In this document: positions 34,947-42,510 of the stretch, piece after piece
Position numbering within the stretch: the first letter of the stretch is position 1
Layout of the letters: each line of letters begins with the position of its first letter
Origin: Actinomycetota bacterium
GTDB lineage: Bacteria > Actinomycetota > Actinomycetes > JACCUZ01
Length of the DNA: 64,000 nucleotides
Assembly: GCA_030841035.1 (NCBI GenBank)
Contig: JAVEDI010000038.1
Location: 62,001-126,000 of the forward strand
Direction of reading: 5' to 3'
Program-made: the position numbers and the translations under genes
The notes under the pieces: generated by a model
What the model saw: the letters and a program-made list of their open reading frames with translations, nothing else
What the model was told of the DNA's origin: nothing
Databases searched by the model: none

Positions 34947-35984
34947 ATGTCTTCGTCCAACGGCGGCTACGGCCTGCGCTTCATCGACTGCACGAGCACG
35001 TCCGGCGCCGACGGCTCCCGTGCGTTGGAGCGAGCCGGTGTGCATCCGGACGAGCTGCTCTCCTGCGAGGTGTTCTACGACGTCGCGCAGCTCGACGGCG
35101 CAGCGGCACGGGAGGTCGGCGAGCGGCTCGCGGCCGGATCGCGGCTGCCCGTCTCCGTCATCCCCACCTCGGTCGGGCTGCTCGGTGAGGGCCCGACGCG
35201 TGTGCAGGCGAGCGCCCTGCCGCCGGGTGCCACCGCCACCCGGGACGAGCAGGCGCGGTACTCGGTCTGCGGTCCCGTGGTTGCCACCCGGCTGATCGAG
35301 GCCCCCGCCGCGGGCGACATCGTCGACCAGTCGCACGCGATCCTGGGGGCCGCCCGCGCGTTGCTCGAGCAGACCGGGACCGGGCTCGATGACGTGGTGA
35401 AGTTCAACATCTTCTACAAGGGCGAGGGCACCGAGGAGGACTGGGCCCGCGCCGCGCGGGTCCGGGCCGCCTACTACACCGAGCCCGGCCCCGCGGCCAC
35501 CGGCATCCCGGTGCCACGCTTCGAGGACGACGCGGTGGACATCGCCATGCAGGTGCTCGCGATCCGCGGTGCGCGCGAGGTCCGTCGGCACTCATGGCCC
35601 GAGAACCACTGGGACTGGCCCTTCCACCTGCCGTACAAGCACGGCTGCCGCGCCCAGGACGTGACGCTCATCGGTGGCCAGGTGCCTCTGGACGGCGCGG
35701 CGGGCGTGCTCGCGCCTGGTGACTTCGCCGGCCAGGTGCGGCACAGCCTGGCGTACATCGGCCGCGTCCTGCAGGACCTCGACGTGCCTCGGACGGCGGT
35801 GGACCGGCTGACGGCGTTCGTCGCCATGGCGCCCGACAACGCCGCCGAGCGGCACGCGGCGCTGCGCGCCGAGGTCGACACCTTCTTCCAGGGCCACTCG
35901 CCGGCCCTCGTGCCGGTGCCGTTGCCCGTCCTCGCCTATCCCGGCATGGACGTCGAGATCGAGGTCCAGGCGCGGCTCAGCTGA
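34947..35984 (+). CDS. double-domain RidA/YjgF-family protein
   Basis: The product is 345 aa containing two RidA-like halves: an N-terminal half ending in IVDQSHAILGAARALLEQTGTGLDDVVKFNIFY and a C-terminal half with VTLIGGQVPLDGAAGVLAPGDFAGQVRHSLAYIGRVLQDLDVPRTAVDRLTAFVAM. Canonical RidA is about 130 aa and deaminates reactive enamines/imines; fused forms are less common. ATG 34947 with GAGGAGAGG upstream, 10 bp after the M24-fold gene, so same operon. It may hydrolyse an enamine or imine intermediate. Its 3' end overlaps the convergent C45 gene within a TCAGCTGA palindrome that holds both stops. Confidence 0.82.
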   Translation: MSSSNGGYGLRFIDCTSTSGADGSRALERAGVHPDELLSCEVFYDVAQLDGAAAREVGERLAAGSRLPVSVIPTSVGLLGEGPTRVQASALPPGATATRDEQARYSVCGPVVATRLIEAPAAGDIVDQSHAILGAARALLEQTGTGLDDVVKFNIFYKGEGTEEDWARAARVRAAYYTEPGPAATGIPVPRFEDDAVDIAMQVLAIRGAREVRRHSWPENHWDWPFHLPYKHGCRAQDVTLIGGQVPLDGAAGVLAPGDFAGQVRHSLAYIGRVLQDLDVPRTAVDRLTAFVAMAPDNAAERHAALRAEVDTFFQGHSPALVPVPLPVLAYPGMDVEIEVQARLS

Positions 35985-37116
35985 CGCGTCGCTCACGCGC
36001 ACCGGCGAAGAAGCCCTGGTACAGGAGCTCGGTCGGCGGCGTCGAGCAGGGCGAGCCGTGCACGAGCAGCATGGTCTCGGCCTCGAGGTCCATCACGGTC
36101 GAGATGACCGTCGTGAACTGCTCGAGGCGATGCGCCGACTCGGCGGGGTGACAGCAGACGCCGGCCGGCTCACCGGCATGGTCGGACAGCATCTCCAGCA
36201 GGCTCTTGGGCGTGGGGTCGCTGCGCTCGGCACGCAAGGTCGCGCGCGTCCGCTGCATGCGGAACGGGCTGTCGGGCATCAGCCAGATGCCTACGTCGAC
36301 GGCGTCGAAACCCGGGTGCTCGAAGTGGTTGCCGTGCAGGAGCACACCACGCTCGTCGGGCTGGATCAGCCGCAGCTGGGAGAAGTCACCGGGCGCCGCC
36401 TCGACGATGATGCCCAGGCCGCTGCGGTGGCCGATCACGTAGTTGGCGGAGGACGACCGCGGCGCTCGCTGCAGTGTGCCCAGCGCCTCGCTCGGGCTCG
36501 TCGCGTCGAGCATCGCCCGGAGCAGCACGTGGTAGGGCACGCCCGGCGTGCCCGTGTCCCTGTCGCTGACCAGCGCGTTGGTGGCGATGGCCACGCCGCT
36601 GGAGTTGAACCCGGTCTTGGCCAGCAACCCGGCCTCGACGACCGTGACGTACGCCGGCGCCTCGTCCTGCTCCGCCTCGAGCACGACGACGGTGTCGCGG
36701 GCATGCAGGGTCCAGTCCCAGTTCTGCCCGACGAGCACCGGCCGCTCGGACGCGGGTGGCGGGACGATCGCGAAGCTGGTGCACTCCCCGACCCGCGGCA
36801 GGGTCGCGACCGCCGACCGAGCCTTCGCAGCGAACATGACCTCGGTGCGGACGTTGATGGCGAGGATGTCCTCGAAGGGCACGTCCGCGCCCTCGGCGAT
36901 GCCGCGCATCTCCTCGAGGTAGCGCTCGTCGAAGGCGGCGACGGGCGCGAGGAACGTGCGGGCGTGCTCGACCACGGTGGGCCAGTCCCAGCCGGCGTAG
37001 TGCCCGAAGATCTCCGCGTACGCGTCGAGGCTGCCGCGGACCTGCCCCGCCACCTGCTCGCCGTACTGTCGTCCGCGGCTGCGCGCGTCGCCTCGGACCC
37101 GCACGTGGGGAATCAT
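35977..37116 (-). CDS. C45 family autoproteolytic acylase (acyl-CoA:6-APA acyltransferase-like)
   Basis: Ntn-fold amide hydrolase/acyltransferase. The product is 379 aa. The N-terminal prosegment (ARSRGRQYGEQVAGQVR, FDERYLEEMRGIAEGADVPFEDILAINVRTE) leads to the predicted nucleophile Cys in VGECTSFAI, followed by VLVGQNWDWT, TGFNSSGVAIATNAL and a GNHFEHPG segment. Cleavage would fall before that Cys; the preceding residue is Glu. ATG 37116 has GAGGTGA upstream. It is divergent from an XRE-cupin regulator and converges on the RidA gene. Probably hydrolyses an amide bond, consistent with the island theme; the substrate is unknown. Confidence 0.8.
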   Translation of the reverse strand: MIPHVRVRGDARSRGRQYGEQVAGQVRGSLDAYAEIFGHYAGWDWPTVVEHARTFLAPVAAFDERYLEEMRGIAEGADVPFEDILAINVRTEVMFAAKARSAVATLPRVGECTSFAIVPPPASERPVLVGQNWDWTLHARDTVVVLEAEQDEAPAYVTVVEAGLLAKTGFNSSGVAIATNALVSDRDTGTPGVPYHVLLRAMLDATSPSEALGTLQRAPRSSSANYVIGHRSGLGIIVEAAPGDFSQLRLIQPDERGVLLHGNHFEHPGFDAVDVGIWLMPDSPFRMQRTRATLRAERSDPTPKSLLEMLSDHAGEPAGVCCHPAESAHRLEQFTTVISTVMDLEAETMLLVHGSPCSTPPTELLYQGFFAGARERRVS

Positions 37117-37281
37117 CGGACTCACCTCGTTCGTGGTGGTTCGGTTACCAGGGTGACCTAGACAGTCCAGCTGCAGAGTTTACACTCCTACGGAAGATGT
37201 CGGCTGCCCAGCACGCAGGCTCCCCTAGTGTGAGCGATGCTTGCCGGCACAGTCGGCTCGGCGGCAGGACGAGGAGGCGCC
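37117..37281. promoter_or_regulatory. divergent acylase / XRE-cupin control region
   Basis: This region contains an AT-rich spot around 37176-37190 reading gagtttacactc, nearly palindromic, a candidate regulator site. On the minus strand TAAACT within it fits a -10 box for the acylase gene. A GAGGAGG (37271-37277) serves the regulator GTG at 37282. Confidence 0.35.
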
Positions 37282-37857
37282 GTGGACGATGGTGTAGGCA
37301 CGCCGTTGGACGTGCTGGACATCGGGCGTCGGTTGCGCGAGCACCGGGCAGCACGCCAGCTCTCGCTGGACACGGTCGCCAAGTCCTGCGGCATCAGCCC
37401 CAGCCTGCTCAGCCAGGTCGAGCGCGGCAAGGTGACGCCGTCGCTCTCGACGCTGCACGGCATCAGCCAGGCGCTCAACATCCCGATGTTCGAGCTCTTC
37501 GGCTCGCCGGCCGACCACCTCTCTCTCATCCGTGCCCGCGAGCGCAACGTGATCCGCCCGCCTGATGCAGGAGGGGTGGCCTACGAGCTGCTGTCCTCCG
37601 CGCACCTACGCCACCTGCAGATGATCGAGATGCGCCTCGGCCTCGAGGGCGGGACCTTCGATCACGCGCTCTCGCACGCCGGAGAGGAGTGTGTGGTCGT
37701 GCTGGAGGGTCGCGCGGTGGTGCAGGTCGACGACGAACGTGTCGAGCTCGACGTCGGCGACAGCGTGTCGTTCATGGCGCGACGACCGCACAGCTTCGCC
37801 GGGCTCGACGGTGCGTCGGCGCGGCTCATCGTGTCCATGACGCCGCCCGCGTTCTGA
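37282..37857 (+). CDS. XRE-family regulator with C-terminal cupin domain
   Basis: The product is 191 aa from GTG 37282 (GAGGAGG upstream); an in-frame ATG at 37237 lacks a ribosome site. The N-terminal helix-turn-helix IGRRLREHRAARQLSLDTVAKSCGISPSLLSQVERGKVTPSLSTLHGISQAL is followed by a cupin ligand domain (LEGGTFDHALSHAGEECVVVLEGRAVVQVDDERVELDVGDSVSF). This architecture (PuuR/SutR type) senses small metabolites such as amines, aldehydes or amino acids. It is divergent from the C45 acylase and convergent with mmsA. Probably controls the acylase and possibly mmsA. Confidence 0.88.
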   Translation: MDDGVGTPLDVLDIGRRLREHRAARQLSLDTVAKSCGISPSLLSQVERGKVTPSLSTLHGISQALNIPMFELFGSPADHLSLIRARERNVIRPPDAGGVAYELLSSAHLRHLQMIEMRLGLEGGTFDHALSHAGEECVVVLEGRAVVQVDDERVELDVGDSVSFMARRPHSFAGLDGASARLIVSMTPPAF

Positions 37858-37895
37858 GGGCGGCAGCAGTCTCCGGGTGGTCGTCCCACACGTCG

Positions 37896-37931
37896 GAGCC
37901 GGCGGCACGGGTCATGGGCCCGGTCCGGCTC
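37896..37931. terminator. possible bidirectional hairpin between convergent genes
   Basis: GAGCCGG (37896-37902) and CCGGCTC (37925-37931) form a 7-bp stem with a 22-nt, partly self-complementary loop, midway between the XRE-cupin stop and the mmsA stop. No T-run. Confidence 0.3.
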
Positions 37932-37989
37932 GTCGGTCTCGTGACCGGTGAGGGTCGCCTCGGCCAGGGTGCTCGCGCTCAGGTCGCGG

Positions 37990-39489
37990 TCACGTCTGGG
38001 TCGGGAAGCCGAGGTTGATGCCGCCGTGGCTCGGGTCCAGCCACCGCGACGTGATGACCTTCCCGCGGGTGAAGAAGTGCACGCCCTCGGTGCCGTGAGC
38101 GTGTGTGTCGCCGAACAGCGAGCTCTTCCAGCCTCCGAAGGAGTAGTAGGCCATCGGCACGGGGATGGGCACGTTCACCCCGACCATGCCGACCTCGACC
38201 TCGTTCTGGAAGCGCCGGGCGGCGCCCCCGTCGTTGGTGAAGATGGCGGTGCCGTTGCCGTACGGGTTGCTGTTGACCACCTCGAGCGCCTCGTCGTACG
38301 TCGGGACGCGCACCACGCTCAGAACGGGACCGAAGATCTCGTCGGTGTAGACGCTCATGTCCGGCGTGACCTTGTCGAACAACGTCGGCCCCAGCCAGAA
38401 GCCACCGGGCTGGCCGTCCGGCTGCACCTCGCGCCCGTCGACGACCAGCTCGGCTCCGTCGGCTACCCCCGTGTCGAGGTAGGAGGCCACCTTGTCGCGG
38501 TGGGCACGGGTCACCAGCGGGCCCATGTCGCAGCCGCGACGGCCGTCACCGGTGCGCAGCGTCGCCATGCGCTGCGTCACCTTCTGGATCAGCTCATCGG
38601 CGATCGGCTCGACCGCGACGACGACCGAGATGGCCATGCACCGTTCGCCGGCGGAGCCGAAGCCGGCGTTGACGGCAGCGTCCGCCACCAGGTCGAGATC
38701 GGCGTCGGGCAGCACGACCATGTGGTTCTTGGCGCCGCCGAGTGACTGGACCCGCTTGCCGTTCCTGGTGCCGGTCTCGTAGACGTGGCGGGCGACCGGC
38801 GTGGACCCGACGAACGACACGGAACGGACGTCGGGGTGCTCGAGCAACCGGTCCACCGCGGACTTGTCGCCGTGCACGACGTTGAAGACGCCGTCCGGCA
38901 GGCCAGCGTCGGCCCACATCTGCGCGAGGAGCAGCGATGCGCTCGGGTCCTTCTCGCTCGGCTTGAGCACCACCGTGTTGCCCGCGGCGATGGCCACTGG
39001 GAAGAACCACATGGGCACCATCGCCGGGAAGTTGAACGGCGAGATGATGGCTGCCACGCCGACCGGCTGACGGATGGAGTAGACGTCGACGTTGCTCGAG
39101 ACACCCTCCGAGAAACCGCCCTTGAGCAGGTGCGGGATCCCGCAGGCGAACTCCACGACCTCGAGGCCGCGCGTGACCTCACCGGCCGCGTCGGAGAGCA
39201 CCTTTCCATGCTCGGCGGTGATCGCGGCCGCGAGCTCGTCACGGCGGGCGCGGACGATCTCGCGGAACGCGAAGAGGACCTGGACCCGGCGGGTGAGCGA
39301 GGAGCCGCGCCAGTCGGCGAACGCCTGGTGGGCCGCCTCCACGGCCGCGTCCACGTCGGCCGCCGAGGCCAGGTCGACGCGGCCGCTGACCTCCCCCGTC
39401 GCGGGGTCGTACACGTCGCCGACCCGGTCGGCCTCCCCGTCCCAGGCCTTGCCGCCGATCCAGTGGGTGATGCGCGCTACCTCAGTCAT
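37990..39489 (-). CDS. mmsA: CoA-acylating methylmalonate-semialdehyde dehydrogenase (MmsA/IolA family)
   Basis: Oxidises (methyl)malonate semialdehyde to propionyl-/acetyl-CoA with CoA and NAD+. The product is 499 aa. ALDH motifs: ISPFNFPAMVPMWFFPVAIAAGNTVVLKPSEKDP, the MMSDH signature QSLGGAKNHMVVLPDAD, in which the usual catalytic Glu is absent as in this family, and the nucleophile Cys 284 in GSAGERCMAIS. ATG 39489 has GGAG about 10 nt upstream; the longer in-frame extension crosses the divergent pucR promoter and is rejected. It is divergent from a PucR regulator that likely controls it. In context it could take a three-carbon semialdehyde from the island pathway, or serve valine, inositol or beta-alanine breakdown. 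Confidence 0.92.
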   Translation of the reverse strand: MTEVARITHWIGGKAWDGEADRVGDVYDPATGEVSGRVDLASAADVDAAVEAAHQAFADWRGSSLTRRVQVLFAFREIVRARRDELAAAITAEHGKVLSDAAGEVTRGLEVVEFACGIPHLLKGGFSEGVSSNVDVYSIRQPVGVAAIISPFNFPAMVPMWFFPVAIAAGNTVVLKPSEKDPSASLLLAQMWADAGLPDGVFNVVHGDKSAVDRLLEHPDVRSVSFVGSTPVARHVYETGTRNGKRVQSLGGAKNHMVVLPDADLDLVADAAVNAGFGSAGERCMAISVVVAVEPIADELIQKVTQRMATLRTGDGRRGCDMGPLVTRAHRDKVASYLDTGVADGAELVVDGREVQPDGQPGGFWLGPTLFDKVTPDMSVYTDEIFGPVLSVVRVPTYDEALEVVNSNPYGNGTAIFTNDGGAARRFQNEVEVGMVGVNVPIPVPMAYYSFGGWKSSLFGDTHAHGTEGVHFFTRGKVITSRWLDPSHGGINLGFPTQT

Positions 39490-39570
39490 GATCACAGTCT
39501 CCGGGCTGCCCGGCGGTCGGCTCAATGGACAATGCGTAAGCCGGTCGAAGCCGCTCCTTACACTTCGGCC
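39490..39570. promoter_or_regulatory. divergent mmsA/pucR control region
   Basis: On the plus strand the -10 box TACACT (39559-39564) lies 6 nt before the ATG of the PucR gene (leaderless). It overlaps the right arm of GTAAG (39536-39540) / CTTAC (39557-39561), a possible operator. A 13-bp palindrome CCGGGC-T-GCCCGG (39501-39513) lies near the mmsA ribosome site. Confidence 0.45.
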
Positions 39571-41211
39571 ATGGCAACGACGCTGGCGGATGTCCTCCGT
39601 CTCCCGGTGGTGAGGGCCGGGCGCCCGGTCGTCCTGACCGGTGGCGAGCTGCTCGACCGGGCAGTGCGCTGGGTGCACGTCAGCGAGCTGCCTGACATCG
39701 GGCCGCTGCTGCGCGGCGGAGAGCTGATCCTCACCACCGGCGTCGCGCTGCCGCGCTCCAGCGCCAAGCTGGGCAGGTTCGTCGAGACGCTGCAGGAGGC
39801 CCAGGCCTGCGCGCTGGTCATCGAGCTTGGGCGCCGCTTCGAGGTCGTGCCCGACGCGATGGTGCAGGCAGCGGAGGCGGTCGGGCTGCCGGTCATCGCC
39901 TTGCGTCGGACGGTGCGGTTCGTCTCCATCACCGAGGAGGTCCATGGGCTGATCGTGGGCGAGCAGCACGAGCTGCTGCGCAGCTCACAGGCTGCGCACC
40001 TGGAGTTCACCAGGCTCAGCATCGAAGGCGCGTCCATGCAGGCCATCATCGAGAAGGTGTCGGAGCTGTCCGGCACTGCCGTCGTGCTCGAGGACCTGAC
40101 GCACCGGGCCGTCGTCTACGCCTGCGAGAACGGCGCGGCCGGCGAGCTGCTCGAGGACTGGGAGGTCCGCTCGAGGCTCGCGGCGCCAGCGGAGACGACG
40201 GTGCTCACGGGACCGGAGGGCTGGCTGGTCACCCCCGTGGGACCGCGCAACCAGCGCTGGGGACGACTGGTCGCGCCAGCACCTCCCCCCGCCGAGGCCC
40301 AGCTCGCGATGCTGCTGGAGAGGGGCGCCGAGGCGCTCGCCATCAACCGGCTGGTGGAACGCGACCGGGCCACTCTGGTGCAGCAGGCACACCGCGGCCT
40401 GCTCCGGGACCTGACAGGGGGCCGGGCCAGCGACGAGGCCGAGCTGCGCACCCGCGCGAACGCCCTCGGCCTCCCGGTCTCGAGACGGTCCTACCTCGGC
40501 GTGGCCGTGCAGTCGGGGTCGCCGCACCCGCTGGACCCGGTGATCGCCGAGAGCCGGGACCGAGCACTCGCCGAGGCGGTGACCTCGGCGGCGGCCGAGG
40601 CCGGCCTCCCCGCTCTGGTCGCCACGTTGCGCAGCGGCCAGTCCCTCATGCTTGCCGCGGTCTCCACGGGCCAGTCGGCCGAACGCGCGCTGAACCGGTT
40701 CGCCGAGAACGTGACGCGACGGCTGCAGGGTCTGCCCTGGTGGAACGGGTCGGCGCTCGGTGTGGGTCGCGAGGCGTCGACCCTGACCGAGGCGGCGCAC
40801 TCGTTGAACGAGGCGGCGCACGTGGCGGAGGCGGGGCTGGCCATCCGGTCCACCCACCCGCGGCCCTACTACCGCAGCACGGACGTCCGGTTGCGCGGAC
40901 TGCTCGCGCTGCTGCGTGACGACCCGCGGCTGCTCGCCTTCGCCGACGCCGAGCTGGGTCCCCTGCTGCGGTACGACAGCGGGCACTCGACCGACCTTCT
41001 CGCGACCCTGCGGATGTACTTCGACGCCGGAGGCAACAAGTCGCACCTGGCCCGGTTGGCCCACCTGAGCCGGCCCGCCCTCTACGCGCGGCTGTCCACC
41101 ATCGAACGGGTCCTCGGGGTCTCGCTCACCGAGCCGGAGTCGGCCGCGGCACTGAACCTCGCGGTGCTCGCCACCGACGTCTCCGCCCGCGCACTGGCCA
41201 CGGCCACCTGA
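39571..41211 (+). CDS. PucR-family transcriptional regulator (second)
   Basis: The product is 546 aa. N-terminal PucR domain (LADVLRLPVVRAGRPVVLTGGELLDRAVRWVHVSELPDIGPLLRGGELILTTG), middle region, and C-terminal HTH segment GGNKSHLARLAHLSRPALYARLSTIERVLGVSL. The C-terminal motif differs in detail from that of the PucR at 30437-32002, so the two likely read different sites. ATG 39571 is 6 nt after TACACT, a leaderless arrangement. It is divergent from mmsA, which is its most likely target. Confidence 0.88.
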   Translation: MATTLADVLRLPVVRAGRPVVLTGGELLDRAVRWVHVSELPDIGPLLRGGELILTTGVALPRSSAKLGRFVETLQEAQACALVIELGRRFEVVPDAMVQAAEAVGLPVIALRRTVRFVSITEEVHGLIVGEQHELLRSSQAAHLEFTRLSIEGASMQAIIEKVSELSGTAVVLEDLTHRAVVYACENGAAGELLEDWEVRSRLAAPAETTVLTGPEGWLVTPVGPRNQRWGRLVAPAPPPAEAQLAMLLERGAEALAINRLVERDRATLVQQAHRGLLRDLTGGRASDEAELRTRANALGLPVSRRSYLGVAVQSGSPHPLDPVIAESRDRALAEAVTSAAAEAGLPALVATLRSGQSLMLAAVSTGQSAERALNRFAENVTRRLQGLPWWNGSALGVGREASTLTEAAHSLNEAAHVAEAGLAIRSTHPRPYYRSTDVRLRGLLALLRDDPRLLAFADAELGPLLRYDSGHSTDLLATLRMYFDAGGNKSHLARLAHLSRPALYARLSTIERVLGVSLTEPESAAALNLAVLATDVSARALATAT

Positions 41212-41232
41212 GCGGTCCGCGACGGTGCGCGG

Positions 41233-41394
41233 TCAGCCGGACGGGTCCTCGTCGCGAGCGGCGCGGTCCCGGGCGGCCCAGGACAAGGCGATCGCGAGGC
41301 CGGCGATCACCAGGCAGACGAACGGCAGGGGGGCCCAGCGGACGGCGGGGAAGAGCGCAAGGCTCATCACGAGCAGGGCGACGTAGCGGATCAC
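41233..41394 (-). CDS. small membrane protein (hypothetical)
   Basis: A 53-aa open frame from GTG 41394: a hydrophobic stretch VIRYVALLVMSLALFPAV, then LPFVCLVIAGLAIALSW, ending in the charged tail RDRAARDEDPSG. Two predicted membrane segments and a charged cytoplasmic tail are what a real small membrane protein looks like, but there is no Shine-Dalgarno and no -10 box that I can place. Convergent with the PucR gene (22-bp gap). No function assigned. Confidence 0.5.
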   Translation of the reverse strand: MIRYVALLVMSLALFPAVRWAPLPFVCLVIAGLAIALSWAARDRAARDEDPSG

Positions 41395-41440
41395 GGCGCC
41401 GGCCAGGCGTCGACACAGCTGTCCCGGGTCATACGACCCC

Positions 41441-41472
41441 CCCTTGGGTACCGAAAGCTCCGTACCGAAGGG
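41441..41472. promoter_or_regulatory. imperfect inverted repeat upstream of etfBA
   Basis: CCCTTGGGTAC (41441-41451) and GTACCGAAGGG (41462-41472) pair at 10 of 11 positions around a 10-nt loop; the sequence GTACCGAA occurs twice in direct orientation (41448-41455, 41462-41469). It could be an operator or a terminator of upstream transcription. The rest of the gene-free stretch 41395-41706 holds the etf promoter and otherwise nothing I recognise. Confidence 0.4.
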
Positions 41473-41565
41473 TCACCCGTCCAGCCCCGCCGGTCAAGCC
41501 TCGGCTCCGGCGCGCCGGGTGCTCTACCGCAGCGGTCCCGCCGGCGGGGCCCTCGCATGCCGGGT

Positions 41566-41594
41566 GTGTCAAGGGTGCTACTGACGGGTAACAT
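41566..41594 (+). promoter_or_regulatory. etfBA promoter
   Basis: GTGTCA (41566-41571), 17-bp spacer, TAACAT (41589-41594). The predicted leader to the etfB ATG is about 105 nt. The overlapping TACTGACGGGTA has TAC/GTA half-sites and may be a regulator site. Confidence 0.5.
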
Positions 41595-41706
41595 AGCGCC
41601 CGACGAGGCAGGCCGGTGCTTGCTGCGGCCAGCCGTGCTGGCAGTCTGGCCGCACCGACGTAACCGACGCGACACGCGCGAGCAGAGGCGGGAGACCGGC
41701 ACCGAG

Positions 41707-42489
41707 ATGAACATCGTCGTCTGCGTGAAGCAGGTCCCGGACACGTGGTCCGAGAAGAAGCTCAGCTCCGAGGACAACACGCTGGACCGGGGTGCGACCG
41801 ACCCGGTGATGAACGAGATGGACGAGTACGCCGTCGAGGAGGCGCTGCGGATCCGGGAGACCCACGGCGGCGAGGTGACGGTGCTGTCCATGGGCCCGGA
41901 CGCCACGAAGGAGACGATCCGCAAGGCGCTGTCGATGGGGGTCGACAAGGCGATCCACGTGCTGGACGACGCGCTGCACGGCTCCGACGCGCTGGCCACC
42001 TCCCGGGTGCTGGCCGCGGCGCTGGCGAGGGTGGAGGGCGCCGACCTGGTGGTTCTGGGCTCGGAGTCCTCGGACGCGCGGATGAGCGTCGTGCCCGCGA
42101 TGCTCGCCGAGCGGCTGGGGATGCCGCAGCTGACCTTTGCCAAGGAGGTCACGGTCGACGGCGGGTCGGTGACGATCAAACGGCTGACCGACGAGGGATA
42201 CCAGGTCGTCGAGGCGTCGCTGCCCGCGGTCGTGAGCGTCGTGGAGAAGATCAACGAGCCGCGCTACCCGTCGTTCAAGGGGATCATGGCGGCCAAGAAG
42301 AAGCCGGTGGACACCACGTCCCTGGCCGACCTCGGCATCGAGTCGGCCGACGTCGGTCTCGATGGTTCGTGGTCGTCGGTCGAGTCGTTCCAGACGGCGC
42401 CCCCGCGGCAGGCCGGCACGGTCGTGAAGGACGAGGGTGAGGGGGCAGCCAAGCTCGCCGACTTCCTCGCGACCAAGAAGTTCATCTGA
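41707..42489 (+). CDS. etfB: electron transfer flavoprotein beta subunit
   Basis: With EtfA, accepts electrons from acyl-CoA dehydrogenases and passes them to ETF:quinone oxidoreductase. The product is 260 aa: MNIVVCVKQVPDTW at the N-terminus, EEALRIRETHGGEVTVLSMGPDATKETIRKALSMG, LVVLGSESSDARMSVVPAMLAERLGMPQLTF and the family recognition loop region KRLTDEGYQVVEASLPAVVSVVEKINEPRYPSFKGIMAAKKK. ATG 41707; longer in-frame upstream sequence crosses the promoter. Followed at 21 bp by etfA. Confidence 0.97.
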   Translation: MNIVVCVKQVPDTWSEKKLSSEDNTLDRGATDPVMNEMDEYAVEEALRIRETHGGEVTVLSMGPDATKETIRKALSMGVDKAIHVLDDALHGSDALATSRVLAAALARVEGADLVVLGSESSDARMSVVPAMLAERLGMPQLTFAKEVTVDGGSVTIKRLTDEGYQVVEASLPAVVSVVEKINEPRYPSFKGIMAAKKKPVDTTSLADLGIESADVGLDGSWSSVESFQTAPPRQAGTVVKDEGEGAAKLADFLATKKFI

Positions 42490-42510
42490 GCGGAAGGCGT
42501 GACAACAGAC

